Assembly (NCBI RefSeq): GCF_030604225.1
Contig: NZ_JAUVWH010000015.1
Location: forward strand, 1-34,498
Direction of reading: 5' to 3'
Origin: Geoalkalibacter sp.
GTDB lineage: Bacteria > Desulfobacterota > Desulfuromonadia > Desulfuromonadales > Geoalkalibacteraceae
Length of the DNA: 34,498 nt
In this document: piece by piece, positions 20,398 to 28,213 of the stretch
How positions within the stretch are numbered: the stretch's first letter is position 1
How the letters are laid out: each line of letters opens with the position of its first letter
Made by a program: the position numbers and the translations under genes
The notes under the pieces: generated by a model
Told to the model about the DNA's origin: nothing
What the model saw: the letters and a program-made list of their open reading frames with translations, nothing else
The model's database searches: none

Positions 20398-20459
20398 ACC
20401 TAATTCCCCGCGATGACAGAAAACGTCATTTTCGAGGATTGCAAACAGGATAGCAGGCC

Positions 20460-21386
20460 ATGACCCGAGAAGAACTCAAACAGCGTCAGATCGCCGTACT
20501 CATGGGCGGGCTCTCCGGTGAGCGGGACGTGTCCCTGCGCACCGGCGCGGCGGTACTCAAGGCTCTGCAAACGCGCGGCTATCGTTGCCAGGGCATCGAC
20601 GTGAACCGCGATCTGGCCCGACAACTGCGCGACAGCGGCGCCGAGGTCGCGTTTATCGCGCTGCATGGCCGCTTCGGCGAGGACGGCACCGTGCAGGGGC
20701 TTCTCGAACTAATGGATATCCCCTACACGGGCAGCGGTGTCCTGGCCTCCAGCCTCGCCATGGACAAGGTCGCGACGAAAAAAATGCTCATTTACCATGA
20801 CCTGCCGACCCCGGGTTTCGAGGTGTATCGGCGCGGCGCCGATCTGGAAGCGCTGCTCGCGCGCTGCCGGCACTTCCCCCTGGTGGTCAAGCCGGCGCGG
20901 GAAGGCTCGACCCTGGGCATCACCATCGCCCGCGACCTGGAACATCTGCGCCGGGGGATTGACGAGGCCCTGCGCTTTGATGACCAGTTGCTGGTGGAGG
21001 AATATATTCCGGGGCGGGAAATCACCGTCGGGGTGCTCGACGGCGAGCCCTTGCCGGTCATCCAGATCGAGGCCCAGGGCGGTTTCTACGATTTCGGCGC
21101 GAAGTACACCAGCGGTCGCACTGAGTATCTGCTGCCCGCGCCCCTGGAGCCGGCCCTCTATCACCGCCTGCAGGAAGCCTCGGTTGCCGCCTGCGAGGTG
21201 TTGGGCTGCACGGGCGCCGCGCGGGTCGATTTTCGGGTCAACGAGCGTGAATTCTACTGCCTGGAAGTCAATACCATTCCCGGCATGACGGAAACCAGCC
21301 TTCTGCCCAAGGCCGCGCGGCAGGCCGGCATCGACTTCGAGGAGTTGGTGCTGCGGATTCTGGAAGGGGCCGGCGTCAACAAGTAG
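20460..21386 (+). CDS. ddl: D-alanine-D-alanine ligase
   Basis: ATP-grasp enzyme making the D-Ala-D-Ala dipeptide consumed by MurF. 308 residues, about the size of E. coli DdlB. Visible signatures: VLMGGLSGERDVSLRTG at the N-terminus, ALHGRFGEDGTVQGLLELM, PYTGSGVLASSLAMDK, the ATP-grasp core EEYIPGREITVGVL, and C-terminal EVNTIPGMTETSLLPKAA with metal-binding acidic/Asn residues. ATG start with an AGGA-type ribosome-binding site. The substrate could in principle be D-Ala-D-X, but nothing suggests that here. Confidence 0.96.
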   Translation: MTREELKQRQIAVLMGGLSGERDVSLRTGAAVLKALQTRGYRCQGIDVNRDLARQLRDSGAEVAFIALHGRFGEDGTVQGLLELMDIPYTGSGVLASSLAMDKVATKKMLIYHDLPTPGFEVYRRGADLEALLARCRHFPLVVKPAREGSTLGITIARDLEHLRRGIDEALRFDDQLLVEEYIPGREITVGVLDGEPLPVIQIEAQGGFYDFGAKYTSGRTEYLLPAPLEPALYHRLQEASVAACEVLGCTGAARVDFRVNEREFYCLEVNTIPGMTETSLLPKAARQAGIDFEELVLRILEGAGVNK

Positions 21387-21438
21387 GCCGGTTCGCGGCG
21401 GTGGATCAACAGGGGCCGAGGCCCCGGAAAAACGAGCG

Positions 21439-22347
21439 ATGCGCGATTACAAATCAGTCACCCCTCCCAAGGTCAAGCCGAACAAGGTGCGTCGGGTGCG
21501 CAAGCCCCGCGACTTGCAGCGGCTCGTCAAGGCCAGGGGCAAGGCGAACAAGGCGCGCCCCGAGCGCCAACCGCGCGACTGGAAGGTGCTCTTGCAGAAG
21601 ACCCTGCGTTGCGCGGTGGCGCTGGTCAGCACGGCACTGATCGTCGGTGGCGGCGTCATCGCGGCGCATATGCTGGTGGCTTCGGATTATTTCCGCATCG
21701 AGGCGGTGCGCGTGGAAAACGCCGCGCGCGTGACGGTCGAGGAAGTCGTGGGCCTTTCCGACATTCAAATCGGCAGCTCGATTTTTGATCTCAATCTGGA
21801 TATGATCGGACGCAGGATCGAGGAGAATCCCTGGATTGCCACCGCGCGCATCGACCGCGTTTTTCCGCGCGAGGTGGTGATTCGCCTGGAGGAGCGCCAA
21901 CCGCGCGCCATCGTCAATCTCGGCTATCTCTATTACGTGGATGCCGACGGCGAGGTGTTTAAAATGCTCAGTGCCGGTGACCGGCTGGATTTTCCCGTGA
22001 TCACCGGCATCGAACGCGAGGACCTGCTGGACAAGCCCGAGCACACCCGCGAGCGCCTGCGTCAGGCCCTCGCCCTGATCGACGAGCTGGCCCAGCGGCG
22101 GCGCTTCAATCTGGAGTCGATTTCGGAGCTGAGCCTCAACCGCGAGGAAGGCATCTCGCTTTACACCTACCTCGACGCGGTGCCGGTGCAGCTTGGCGAG
22201 GGCGATTTCGCGCAGAAACTCGATCGTCTGGAACAGATCTACAAGGAGCTTGAGCCGCGGCTGCCGGCCCTGAGATACATCGATCTCAAGGTGCCCGACC
22301 GCGTGATCGTGAAGGTTGACAACAGGCAGCAAAAGGCCAGGGGCTAA
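21439..22347 (+). CDS. ftsQ: Cell division protein FtsQ
   Basis: Bitopic divisome scaffold linking the Z-ring side to FtsL and FtsB. 302 residues: a long, strongly basic cytoplasmic N-terminus (about 50 residues, Lys/Arg-rich), one transmembrane helix (about 55-77), a POTRA domain (FRIEAVRVENAARVTVEEVV on) and the FtsQ/DivIB domain (NPWIATARIDRVFPREVVIRLEER on). Preceded by a weak GGAAAAACGAG ribosome-binding site and a small GC hairpin (21412-21425). The place between ddl and ftsA supports the call. Confidence 0.94.
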   Translation: MRDYKSVTPPKVKPNKVRRVRKPRDLQRLVKARGKANKARPERQPRDWKVLLQKTLRCAVALVSTALIVGGGVIAAHMLVASDYFRIEAVRVENAARVTVEEVVGLSDIQIGSSIFDLNLDMIGRRIEENPWIATARIDRVFPREVVIRLEERQPRAIVNLGYLYYVDADGEVFKMLSAGDRLDFPVITGIEREDLLDKPEHTRERLRQALALIDELAQRRRFNLESISELSLNREEGISLYTYLDAVPVQLGEGDFAQKLDRLEQIYKELEPRLPALRYIDLKVPDRVIVKVDNRQQKARG

Positions 22348-22370
22348 GGCCGCCGGGGAAGGGGAATGTT

Positions 22371-23600
22371 ATGAGCAACAGGAAGGACAATCTGGTCGTC
22401 GGGCTGGACATCGGCACCACCAAGATCTGCGCCATCATCGGCAATCTCACCGCCGAGGGGATCGACATCGTCGGCATCGGCACCAGTCCCTCGAAAGGCT
22501 TGCGCAAGGGCGTGGTGATCAACATCGAGAGCACCGTGGCCGCGATCCGCAAGGCCTTGCAGGAGGCCGAACTCATGGCCGGCTGCGAGATCAAGTCGGT
22601 CTTTGCCGGCATAGCCGGTGGTCACATCAAGGGGTTCAACTCCCAGGGGGTGATCGCCATCAAGAACCGCGAGGTCACCAGCGAGGACGTGCGCCGGGTT
22701 ATCGACGCGGCCAAGGCGGTGGCCATCCCCATGGACCGCGAGGTGATCCACATCCTGCCGCAGGAATTCATCATCGACGACCAGGACGGCATCAAGGAGC
22801 CCCTGGGCATGAGCGGCGTGCGCCTCGAAGCCAAGGTGCACATCGTCACGGGCGCGGTGGCCAGCGCGCAGAACATCATCAAGAGCTGCAATCGCGCCGG
22901 CGTCGACGTGGCCGACATCGTGCTGGAGCAACTCGCCTCCGCCGAGGCGGTGCTCTCCGCCGACGAGAAGGACCTGGGCGTGGCGCTGGTCGATATCGGC
23001 GGCGGCACCACCGACATCGCCATCTATATCGACGGCGCGATCAAGCACACGGCGGTGTTGTCCCTCGGCGGCAACCACCTGACCAACGACATCGCCGTGG
23101 GCCTGCGCACCCCCATGGCCGAAGCCGAAAAAATCAAGCATGCCTACGGCTGCTGCCTGACCTCCATGGTCGAGAAGGATGCCACCATCGAGGTGCCCTC
23201 CGTGGGCGGACGCGAGGCGCGCGTGCTCTCGCGTCAGTTGCTCGCGGAAATCCTCGAGCCGCGCGTTGAGGAAATCTTCACCCTTGTGAATCGCGAAATC
23301 CTGCGCAGCGGCTATGAGGATCTCATCGCCTCCGGGGTGGTGATCACCGGCGGCACCTCGATTCTGCCGGGCATGCCGGAGCTGGCCGAACAGATTTTCG
23401 GCATGCCGGTGCGCCGCGGCGTACCGCGCGACATCGGCGGACTGACCGACGTGGTCAATTCCCCTGTTTACGCCACCGGCGTTGGTCTGGTTAAATACGG
23501 CTGCAAGAATCTCAACATCAAGAATTTTTCCATCGATCAGGAAAACATTTTCGACAAGATCGTTAGACGCATGAAAGAGTGGTTCGGCGAATTTTTCTGA
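22371..23600 (+). CDS. ftsA: Cell division protein FtsA
   Basis: Actin-like ATPase that tethers FtsZ to the membrane and recruits later divisome proteins. 409 residues. Actin-fold motifs: phosphate 1 [16 protein letters not shown], phosphate 2 [12 protein letters not shown], adenosine motif [18 protein letters not shown]. The SHS2-type 1C domain follows phosphate 1 ([12 protein letters not shown] region). The C-terminus, [17 protein letters not shown], is an amphipathic membrane-targeting helix. The ribosome-binding site GGGGAAGGGG is strong. Confidence 0.97.
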   Translation: MSNRKDNLVVGLDIGTTKICAIIGNLTAEGIDIVGIGTSPSKGLRKGVVINIESTVAAIRKALQEAELMAGCEIKSVFAGIAGGHIKGFNSQGVIAIKNREVTSEDVRRVIDAAKAVAIPMDREVIHILPQEFIIDDQDGIKEPLGMSGVRLEAKVHIVTGAVASAQNIIKSCNRAGVDVADIVLEQLASAEAVLSADEKDLGVALVDIGGGTTDIAIYIDGAIKHTAVLSLGGNHLTNDIAVGLRTPMAEAEKIKHAYGCCLTSMVEKDATIEVPSVGGREARVLSRQLLAEILEPRVEEIFTLVNREILRSGYEDLIASGVVITGGTSILPGMPELAEQIFGMPVRRGVPRDIGGLTDVVNSPVYATGVGLVKYGCKNLNIKNFSIDQENIFDKIVRRMKEWFGEFF

Positions 23601-23615
23601 TGCCTCAACAAACCG

Positions 23616-23640
23616 TCCGGAATCGCGGAGAGATTCCGGA
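23616..23640 (+). promoter_or_regulatory. Hairpin in the ftsA-ftsZ spacer
   Basis: Perfect 9-bp inverted repeat TCCGGAATC (23616-23624) / GATTCCGGA (23632-23640) with a 7-nt loop, 21 bases before the ftsZ start codon. No T tract follows, so it is not a standard terminator. It could set a processing site, protect a processed ftsZ mRNA end or adjust ftsZ translation; this is inference from structure only. Confidence 0.55.
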
Positions 23641-23661
23641 AACAGCCCGCGGGAGGGAGAC

Positions 23662-24825
23662 ATGTTTGAATTCGAAGAAAATTTGGATCGCACGGCGAAA
23701 ATCAAGGTCATCGGCGTCGGCGGCGGTGGCGGCAACGCGGTCAACACCATGATCGACTGCCACCTCGAAGGAGTGGATTTTCTCACCGCCAATACCGACG
23801 CCCAGGCGCTCAAGACCAGCAAGGCGCCCATGAAGGTACAGCTCGGCGGCAAGCTGACCAAGGGTTTGGGCGCCGGCGCCAATCCGGAAATCGGCCGCGA
23901 GGCGGCGCTCGAGGACCGCGCGCGCATCGCCGAGTTTCTCGAAGGCGCGGACATGGTGTTCATCGCCGCGGGCCTGGGCGGCGGCACCGGTACCGGCGCG
24001 GCGCCGGTCATCGCCGAGGTGGCCAGGGAAATGGGCGCCCTGACGGTGGGGGTGGTGACCAAGCCCTTTACCCGCGAAGGCCGCCAGCGCATGAAGAAGG
24101 CCGAGCAGGGTGTGGATTGCCTGAAGAAGGTGGTCGATTCCCTCATCGTCATCCCCAACGACCGGCTGCTTGGGCTGGCCGGCAAGAACATGAGCATTCT
24201 CGACGCCTTCAAACCCTCCGACGACGTGCTGCGCCAGGCGGTGCAGGGCATCAGCGACCTGATCACCACCAGCGGCCTGATCAACGTCGACTTCGCCGAC
24301 GTCAAGGCCATCATGAGCGTGCGCGGCATGGCGATGATGGGCATCGGGATGGCCTCGGGCGAGAAACGCGCCGCCGAGGCCGCGCAGAAGGCCATCAGCA
24401 GCCCGCTGCTGGAGGAGATCGACATCTCCGGCGCCAAGGGCGTGCTGGTCAACATCTGCGGTTCGAGCAGCCTGACCATGGAAGAGTTCGAGGAAGCCTC
24501 GCGCATCATCCACGACAAGGTCCATGAGGATGCCAACATCATCATCGGTCTGGTCGTCAACGAGGAACTCGGCGACAGCATCAAGATTACCGCCATCGCC
24601 ACCGGCTTTGGCGAGTCCTTCGAGAAGACCCGCGCGGCGACGGACGAGATCAAGGCGCAGGCGGCCGCCGCCCTGCGCGCCAAGGAAAACACTGATGTGC
24701 CGGCGTTCATCCGCGAGCGCCAGCGTGAGAGCATCCGCAGCATGCGCTCGAACCTTGGGGCCAACGTCGCCGGCAGCGAGGACGAATACGATATCCCCAC
24801 CTTCCTGCGCAAGCGGGTTGACTGA
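23662..24825 (+). CDS. ftsZ: Cell division GTPase FtsZ
   Basis: Tubulin-like GTPase forming the Z ring. 387 residues: N-terminal GTP-binding [15 protein letters not shown], the tubulin signature GGGTGTG (106-112), the synergy-loop segment [11 protein letters not shown], a short variable linker, and the conserved C-terminal peptide [10 protein letters not shown] that binds FtsA and other partners. The ribosome-binding site GGGAGGGAG is strong. Last gene of the dcw operon; a terminator follows at 24972. Confidence 0.98.
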   Translation: MFEFEENLDRTAKIKVIGVGGGGGNAVNTMIDCHLEGVDFLTANTDAQALKTSKAPMKVQLGGKLTKGLGAGANPEIGREAALEDRARIAEFLEGADMVFIAAGLGGGTGTGAAPVIAEVAREMGALTVGVVTKPFTREGRQRMKKAEQGVDCLKKVVDSLIVIPNDRLLGLAGKNMSILDAFKPSDDVLRQAVQGISDLITTSGLINVDFADVKAIMSVRGMAMMGIGMASGEKRAAEAAQKAISSPLLEEIDISGAKGVLVNICGSSSLTMEEFEEASRIIHDKVHEDANIIIGLVVNEELGDSIKITAIATGFGESFEKTRAATDEIKAQAAAALRAKENTDVPAFIRERQRESIRSMRSNLGANVAGSEDEYDIPTFLRKRVD

Positions 24826-24971
24826 GGGATCGCGCGCCTTCGACATTTTTCGTTTTGCCGGGGGCTTGCTCCCCCGGTCACGCGGGTTTGATGAGCGCAT
24901 CCCCGAGCCGGTTCTCCGCCCGGCGTCCGAGGGGAAAAGTGCGTGTGATGTAGTGTTGTTCTCCCTCCACC
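24826..24971. other. Gap after ftsZ, no gene seen
   Basis: Non-coding stretch between ftsZ and its terminator. It contains a perfect 7-bp hairpin CCGGGGG / CCCCCGG (24858-24877, 6-nt loop) lacking a T tract on either strand. A 92-residue minus-strand ORF across the region lacks any recognisable domain or credible start and was not accepted. The distance from ftsZ to the terminator leaves a fairly long structured 3' UTR. Confidence 0.5.
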
Positions 24972-25002
24972 AAGGGACCGTCGCGTGCGGTCCCTTTTTT
25001 CT
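24972..25002 (+). terminator. Intrinsic terminator of the dcw operon
   Basis: GGGACCG (24974-24980) / CGGTCCC (24988-24994) with a 7-nt loop and a six-T run directly after; AA before and TT after extend the stem. It marks the end of a likely 17-kb transcript that starts at the mraZ promoter. Confidence 0.9.
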
Positions 25003-25046
25003 TGGCAACGCGCCCGGACGGGCAGGGACGGGATAGGGCGATAGGC

Positions 25047-26771
25047 ATGAGTCGGCGATTATTGGATAAGGCGCGGCGGCGCCTGGCGGCGGAAAGCGGT
25101 TGTCGCGCCAACCCCTGGGGCGGGCGGTTGACGGTGGCCCTGGTGTATCCCAACACCTACCATCACGCCATGAGCAATCTTGGCTTTCTCACCGTCTATC
25201 ACCTGCTCAACAGCCGCGAGGATTGCCTCTGCGAGCGGTTTTTTCTGCCCGACGCCGAGGATCTCGCCGAGCACCGCGCCACCGGCTATCCCCTGTTTTC
25301 CCTGGAATCGGGCCGTTTTCTCGAAGATTTCGATCTGGTCGCCTTTTCCATCTCCTTTGAAAACGACTATCTCAACTTGCCGCTGATCTTCGAGCTGGGG
25401 CGCCTGCCCTGGCGCGCCGCCGAGCGCGACGCACGCCATCCCCTGGTGCTGGCCGGAGGCGTGTGTGCCTTTCTCAACCCCGAGCCCCTGGCCGAGGTCA
25501 TGGATCTGTTCGCCGTGGGTGAGGCCGAGCCGATCCTGCCCGATCTGATCCTTGCCCTGCAACAGGAGCGCGCCTCGCGGGAGGCGCTGCTGGATGAGCT
25601 GGCGCGGGTGCCGGGTATCTACGTGCCCAGCTTGTACGCGGTGGACTATCAGGCCGACGGAATCCCGGCGCGCTGTTTGGCGCTTAAGGACGCGCCCCAG
25701 CCGGTGCGTCGCCGCTGGCTCGCCGACCTGGACGCCTCAGCCAGCGTCTCCTATGTGCTCACCGAGGAGACGGAGTTCGGCGACCTGTATCTCAGCGAGG
25801 TGTCGCGCGGCTGCTCGCGGGGCTGCCGGTTTTGCGCCGCCGGGTTTCTTTACCTGCCGCCTCGCGACCGCAGTTTCGCCAACCTTGCCGCCCAGGCTGA
25901 CGAAGGCCTTTGCCGACGCCGGCGCATCGGCCTGGTGGGGGCGGCGGTAGCGGATCATCCCTATGCCGGCGCCTTGCAGCGGCACATTCTGGAACAGGGG
26001 GGCGGCGTTTCGATGTCGAGTCTGCGCATCGACGCCTTGCACCGCGAAGAGGTCGATGCCCTGGCCGCCGCGGGCCATCGCAGCCTGGCCATCGCGCCCG
26101 AAGCGGGCAGCCAGCGGTTGCGCGACCTGGTCAACAAGGGGCTCACCGAGGCCGATATTCTGCGTGCCGTGGCGTTGCTCGCCGAGGGCGGCATCCCCAA
26201 TCTCAAGCTGTATTTTCTCATCGGCCTGCCCACGGAGACGGATGCCGACGTGGAGGAACTGTTGCGCCTGACCGCCGCCATCCGCACCCTCTGGCTCGAT
26301 GCGGGGCGCAAGCGTGGCCGCCTCGGCAACCTGACCCTGTCCCTCAATCCGTTCATCCCCAAGCCCTTCACGCCATTGCAATGGGCGCCCATGGCGACGG
26401 AAAAAAGCTTGCAGCAGACCCTGCGCCGCATCCGCTCCGGGGTGGCGCGCCTGGCCAACACCGAGATGATCTGCGAATCCCTGCGCGCGGCGGTGCTGCA
26501 AGCCTTTCTCGCCCGCGGCGACCGGCGGGTCGCGGCGGCCCTGCCGTTGCTGGCTGCCGGGCGCAACCTCAAGGCCGTTTGCCGTGAACTGGATCTCGAT
26601 CCGGATTTCTACGTCACGCGCCCGCGCGGCGCCGAGGAAATTTTCCCGTGGGAAGTGATCGACAACGGCGTGCGCCGCGATTATCTGTGGCAGGAATACC
26701 AGCGCGCCCTACAAGGGCGCGTCACGCCGCGCTGCGCCCCGGGCTGCCGGCGCTGCGGCGTTTGTGGTTAA
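25047..26771 (+). CDS. B12-binding-type radical SAM protein
   Basis: 574-residue radical SAM enzyme of unknown substrate. The N-terminal ~200 residues resemble a cobalamin-binding-like Rossmann domain (VALVYPNTYHHAMSNLGF, LAGGVCAFLNPEPLAE, GEAEPILPDL) without a clear DxHxxG motif. The [4Fe-4S] motif CSRGCRFC follows near residue 260, and the SAM-barrel segment EAGSQRLRDLVNKGLTE later. The last residues hold another four-Cys cluster, CAPGCRRCGVC, which could bind a metal or second Fe-S cluster. It resembles the family whose members are often fused to or paired with DUF2344; no DUF2344 gene is in the window. The ATG at 25047 is preferred to the upstream GTG at 25002, which overlaps the terminator. 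Confidence 0.85.
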   Translation: MSRRLLDKARRRLAAESGCRANPWGGRLTVALVYPNTYHHAMSNLGFLTVYHLLNSREDCLCERFFLPDAEDLAEHRATGYPLFSLESGRFLEDFDLVAFSISFENDYLNLPLIFELGRLPWRAAERDARHPLVLAGGVCAFLNPEPLAEVMDLFAVGEAEPILPDLILALQQERASREALLDELARVPGIYVPSLYAVDYQADGIPARCLALKDAPQPVRRRWLADLDASASVSYVLTEETEFGDLYLSEVSRGCSRGCRFCAAGFLYLPPRDRSFANLAAQADEGLCRRRRIGLVGAAVADHPYAGALQRHILEQGGGVSMSSLRIDALHREEVDALAAAGHRSLAIAPEAGSQRLRDLVNKGLTEADILRAVALLAEGGIPNLKLYFLIGLPTETDADVEELLRLTAAIRTLWLDAGRKRGRLGNLTLSLNPFIPKPFTPLQWAPMATEKSLQQTLRRIRSGVARLANTEMICESLRAAVLQAFLARGDRRVAAALPLLAAGRNLKAVCRELDLDPDFYVTRPRGAEEIFPWEVIDNGVRRDYLWQEYQRALQGRVTPRCAPGCRRCGVCG

Positions 26772-26774
26772 GCC

Positions 26775-27095
26775 ATGGCCTGGATGCAATTGGTGATTGC
26801 CGGATTGTTCGAAGTGCTCTGGGCGGTGGGTCTCAAGTTCACCCAGGGTTTTACCCGCATCGTCCCCAGTGTCCTGACCCTCGCCGCCATGGGCGTGAGC
26901 TTTTGGTTCTTGACCCAGGCCCTGCGCACTCTGCCGGTGGGCACCGCCTACGCCGTGTGGACGGGCATCGGCGCGGTGGGTACCGCTGTCGTCGGCATGC
27001 TGTTTCTCGGCGAGCCGCGCACCGCCCTGCGCATCTTTTTCATCGCCCTGATCGTCGTCGGCATTGCCGGGCTCAAGTGGGCGGGTTCGCGCTGA
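26775..27095 (+). CDS. SMR-family transporter, Gdx/SugE type (guanidinium exporter)
   Basis: Small multidrug resistance family inner-membrane protein, 106 residues, four transmembrane helices, functioning as an antiparallel dimer. The essential membrane Glu is in [12 protein letters not shown], and the SugE/Gdx hallmark [17 protein letters not shown] is present, distinguishing it from EmrE-type drug pumps. Gdx members export guanidinium in exchange for protons. It lies 3 bases after the radical SAM gene, so it is probably co-transcribed, and no guanidine riboswitch can fit directly upstream. Confidence 0.9.
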   Translation: MAWMQLVIAGLFEVLWAVGLKFTQGFTRIVPSVLTLAAMGVSFWFLTQALRTLPVGTAYAVWTGIGAVGTAVVGMLFLGEPRTALRIFFIALIVVGIAGLKWAGSR

Positions 27096-27117
27096 GGAAA
27101 ATCGAATGGGGGCGCGC

Positions 27118-27145
27118 TTGACAGGACGCCGCGAGCGGCTAAAAT
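27118..27145 (+). promoter_or_regulatory. sigma70-like promoter of tpx
   Basis: Perfect -35 TTGACA (27118-27123), a 16-nt spacer, and -10 TAAAAT (27140-27145), 47 bases before the tpx start codon, indicating that tpx is transcribed on its own. Confidence 0.75.
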
Positions 27146-27192
27146 GATGACCGTTTCGCTAATCTTTCATCCCTGCTCAAGGAGGATTCCCC

Positions 27193-27711
27193 ATGGCCCA
27201 GGAAAAAACCGGCATCATCACCTTCAAAGGCAACCCCATGACGCTGCTCGGTCCCGACATCAAGGTGGGCGACGCGGCGCCTGAGTTTCGTGTGGTCGAC
27301 AACGGCCTGGCGCCCGTGACCCTCGCCGATTCGGCGGGCAAGGTGCGGCTGATCACGGTGGTGCCGTCCATTGATACCCCGGTGTGCGACACCATGACGC
27401 GCAAGTTCAACCAGGACGCCGCCGCCCTGCCCGACAGCGTGGTGGTCTACACCATCAGCCTCGATCTGCCCTTCGCCCAGAAACGCTGGTGCGGCGCCGC
27501 CGGCATCGAGAAGGTCAAGACCCTCTCCGATTACCAGGAGCGCTCCTTCGGCCTGAACTACGGCCTGCTCATCAAGGAATTGAAGCTGCTCGCGCGCGCC
27601 GTGTACGTCATCGACCAGCAGGGCAAGGTGGCCTACCGCGAGATCGTCAAGGAAGTGACCGCCGAGCCCGACTACGCGGCGGCCCTGGCGGCGGCGAAGA
27701 ACCTTGTCTAA
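27193..27711 (+). CDS. tpx: Thiol peroxidase
   Basis: Atypical 2-Cys peroxiredoxin reducing H2O2 and organic hydroperoxides with thioredoxin. 172 residues. The peroxidatic Cys is C65 in [15 protein letters not shown], and the resolving Cys is C100 in KRWCGAAG, the Tpx pattern. The ATG has a perfect AAGGAGG ribosome-binding site. It is flanked by its own promoter (27118-27145) and terminator (27817-27845). The C-terminus and length are normal. Confidence 0.96.
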   Translation: MAQEKTGIITFKGNPMTLLGPDIKVGDAAPEFRVVDNGLAPVTLADSAGKVRLITVVPSIDTPVCDTMTRKFNQDAAALPDSVVVYTISLDLPFAQKRWCGAAGIEKVKTLSDYQERSFGLNYGLLIKELKLLARAVYVIDQQGKVAYREIVKEVTAEPDYAAALAAAKNLV

Positions 27712-27725
27712 GCTAGTTTAGGGGG

Positions 27726-27802
27726 GCGCGGAAGAACGCGGAAAAGGCGGGATCGCAGCGGATCTGGCTGGTTAAGCCGCGGTGATCCTGAAAATCCGCG
27801 AC
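27726..27802. repeat. Degenerate 10-11-nt period repeat after tpx
   Basis: GCGG(A/G/T)-type units recur about once per helical turn: GCGGAAG at 27728, GCGGAAA at 27738, GCGGGAT at 27747, GCGGATC at 27758 and GCGGTGA at 27779, with weaker units (CTGGTTA, TGAAAAT) filling the positions between. No ORF with support covers it. Function unknown; it could be a dispersed genomic repeat or a protein-binding array. Confidence 0.45.
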
Positions 27803-27804
27803 CC

Positions 27805-27816
27805 ATGAACGTTCAT
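27805..27816. promoter_or_regulatory. 12-bp perfect palindrome
   Basis: ATGAACGTTCAT is a perfect dyad lying directly against the 5' edge of the tpx terminator stem. It may be an operator-like protein site or part of the neighbouring repeat; nothing in the sequence decides. Confidence 0.35.
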
Positions 27817-27845
27817 AGCCCTCGGCCTCGCGGTCGGGGGCTTTT
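27817..27845 (+). terminator. Intrinsic terminator of tpx
   Basis: An 11-bp stem including two G-T wobbles, with arms AGCCCTCGGCC (27817-27827) and GGTCGGGGGCT (27832-27842), a TCGC tetraloop and a TTTT run. It also separates tpx from the convergent TatA-like gene. Confidence 0.8.
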
Positions 27846-27852
27846 GTTGATT

Positions 27853-28047
27853 TCAGGGCTTGCGGTCGCGGTTGCGGCCAAGAAGACTGTCGAGAGAGAA
27901 GAAATTGCGCAGGCCGCCGCGGGCGCGGTTGACCTGGTCGTGCACCTCCATGCCGCGCCGCACGATGGCGCCGGCGCGGCGCGCACCGAACAGCAGGACC
28001 AGCAGGCCGATGAGCAGGGCGATTTCCCAGATGCCGAAACCAAACAT
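27853..28047 (-). CDS. Small TatA/TatE-like protein
   Basis: 64 residues: MFGFGIWEIALL, a single hydrophobic helix, an LFG hinge, then an amphipathic, basic helix. This is the layout of TatA-family Tat translocase pore proteins, including the Glu early in the membrane helix. The usual FGPKKLPE hinge is changed to FGARRAGAI, and the tail is short. An AGAGGAG ribosome-binding site sits 7 bases before the ATG, and a promoter-like pair lies at 28080-28109. No tatC or tatB is in the window, so it is a stand-alone copy. A TatA-shaped membrane protein unrelated to Tat export remains possible. Confidence 0.75.
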   Translation of the reverse strand: MFGFGIWEIALLIGLLVLLFGARRAGAIVRRGMEVHDQVNRARGGLRNFFSLDSLLGRNRDRKP

Positions 28048-28079
28048 GGCGGGGCTCCTCTTGCGGGCGAATGACCCGG

Positions 28080-28109
28080 ATCATAGCCCGCCCGGGACGG
28101 CAAAGACAA
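28080..28109 (-). promoter_or_regulatory. Candidate promoter of the TatA-like gene
   Basis: On the minus strand TTGTCT (28104-28109), an 18-nt spacer, then TATGAT (28080-28085). The -10 is good, the -35 moderate. Confidence 0.55.
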
Positions 28110-28118
28110 GGTTTTCCC

Positions 28119-28154
28119 GCGCATCCGAGCCGGCGCATCCGAACCTTGCGCCGG
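28119..28154. promoter_or_regulatory. Direct and inverted repeats between the divergent TatA-like and MoxR-type genes
   Basis: A 10-bp direct repeat GCGCATCCGA occurs at 28119-28128 and 28133-28142. The second copy is embedded in an 8-bp perfect inverted repeat, CCGGCGCA (28130-28137) / TGCGCCGG (28147-28154). The position between two divergent starts suggests an operator, but no regulator is identified. Confidence 0.4.
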
Positions 28155-28213
28155 CGGACCGGGATGAATTATCGTGGAGAGCGTGGCGCGGCATTCAAAA
28201 AGGTTGAAAATCC

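Noticed and set aside
24858-24877. Perfect GC hairpin as a terminator of ftsZ
   Set aside because: No T tract on either strand; the real terminator is at 24972-25002. Kept only as a structure in the gap entry.
24878-25156. 92-residue minus-strand ORF across the gap after ftsZ
   Set aside because: Crosses the dcw terminator and the radical SAM start, very Arg-rich and without domain; judged a chance ORF.
26772-26774. Guanidine riboswitch for the Gdx-type transporter
   Set aside because: Only 3 bases separate it from the radical SAM gene, leaving no room for an aptamer directly upstream.
27713-28138. 141-residue minus-strand ORF over the tpx 3' region
   Set aside because: Runs through the repeat, the tpx terminator and the TatA-like gene in another frame; no domain.
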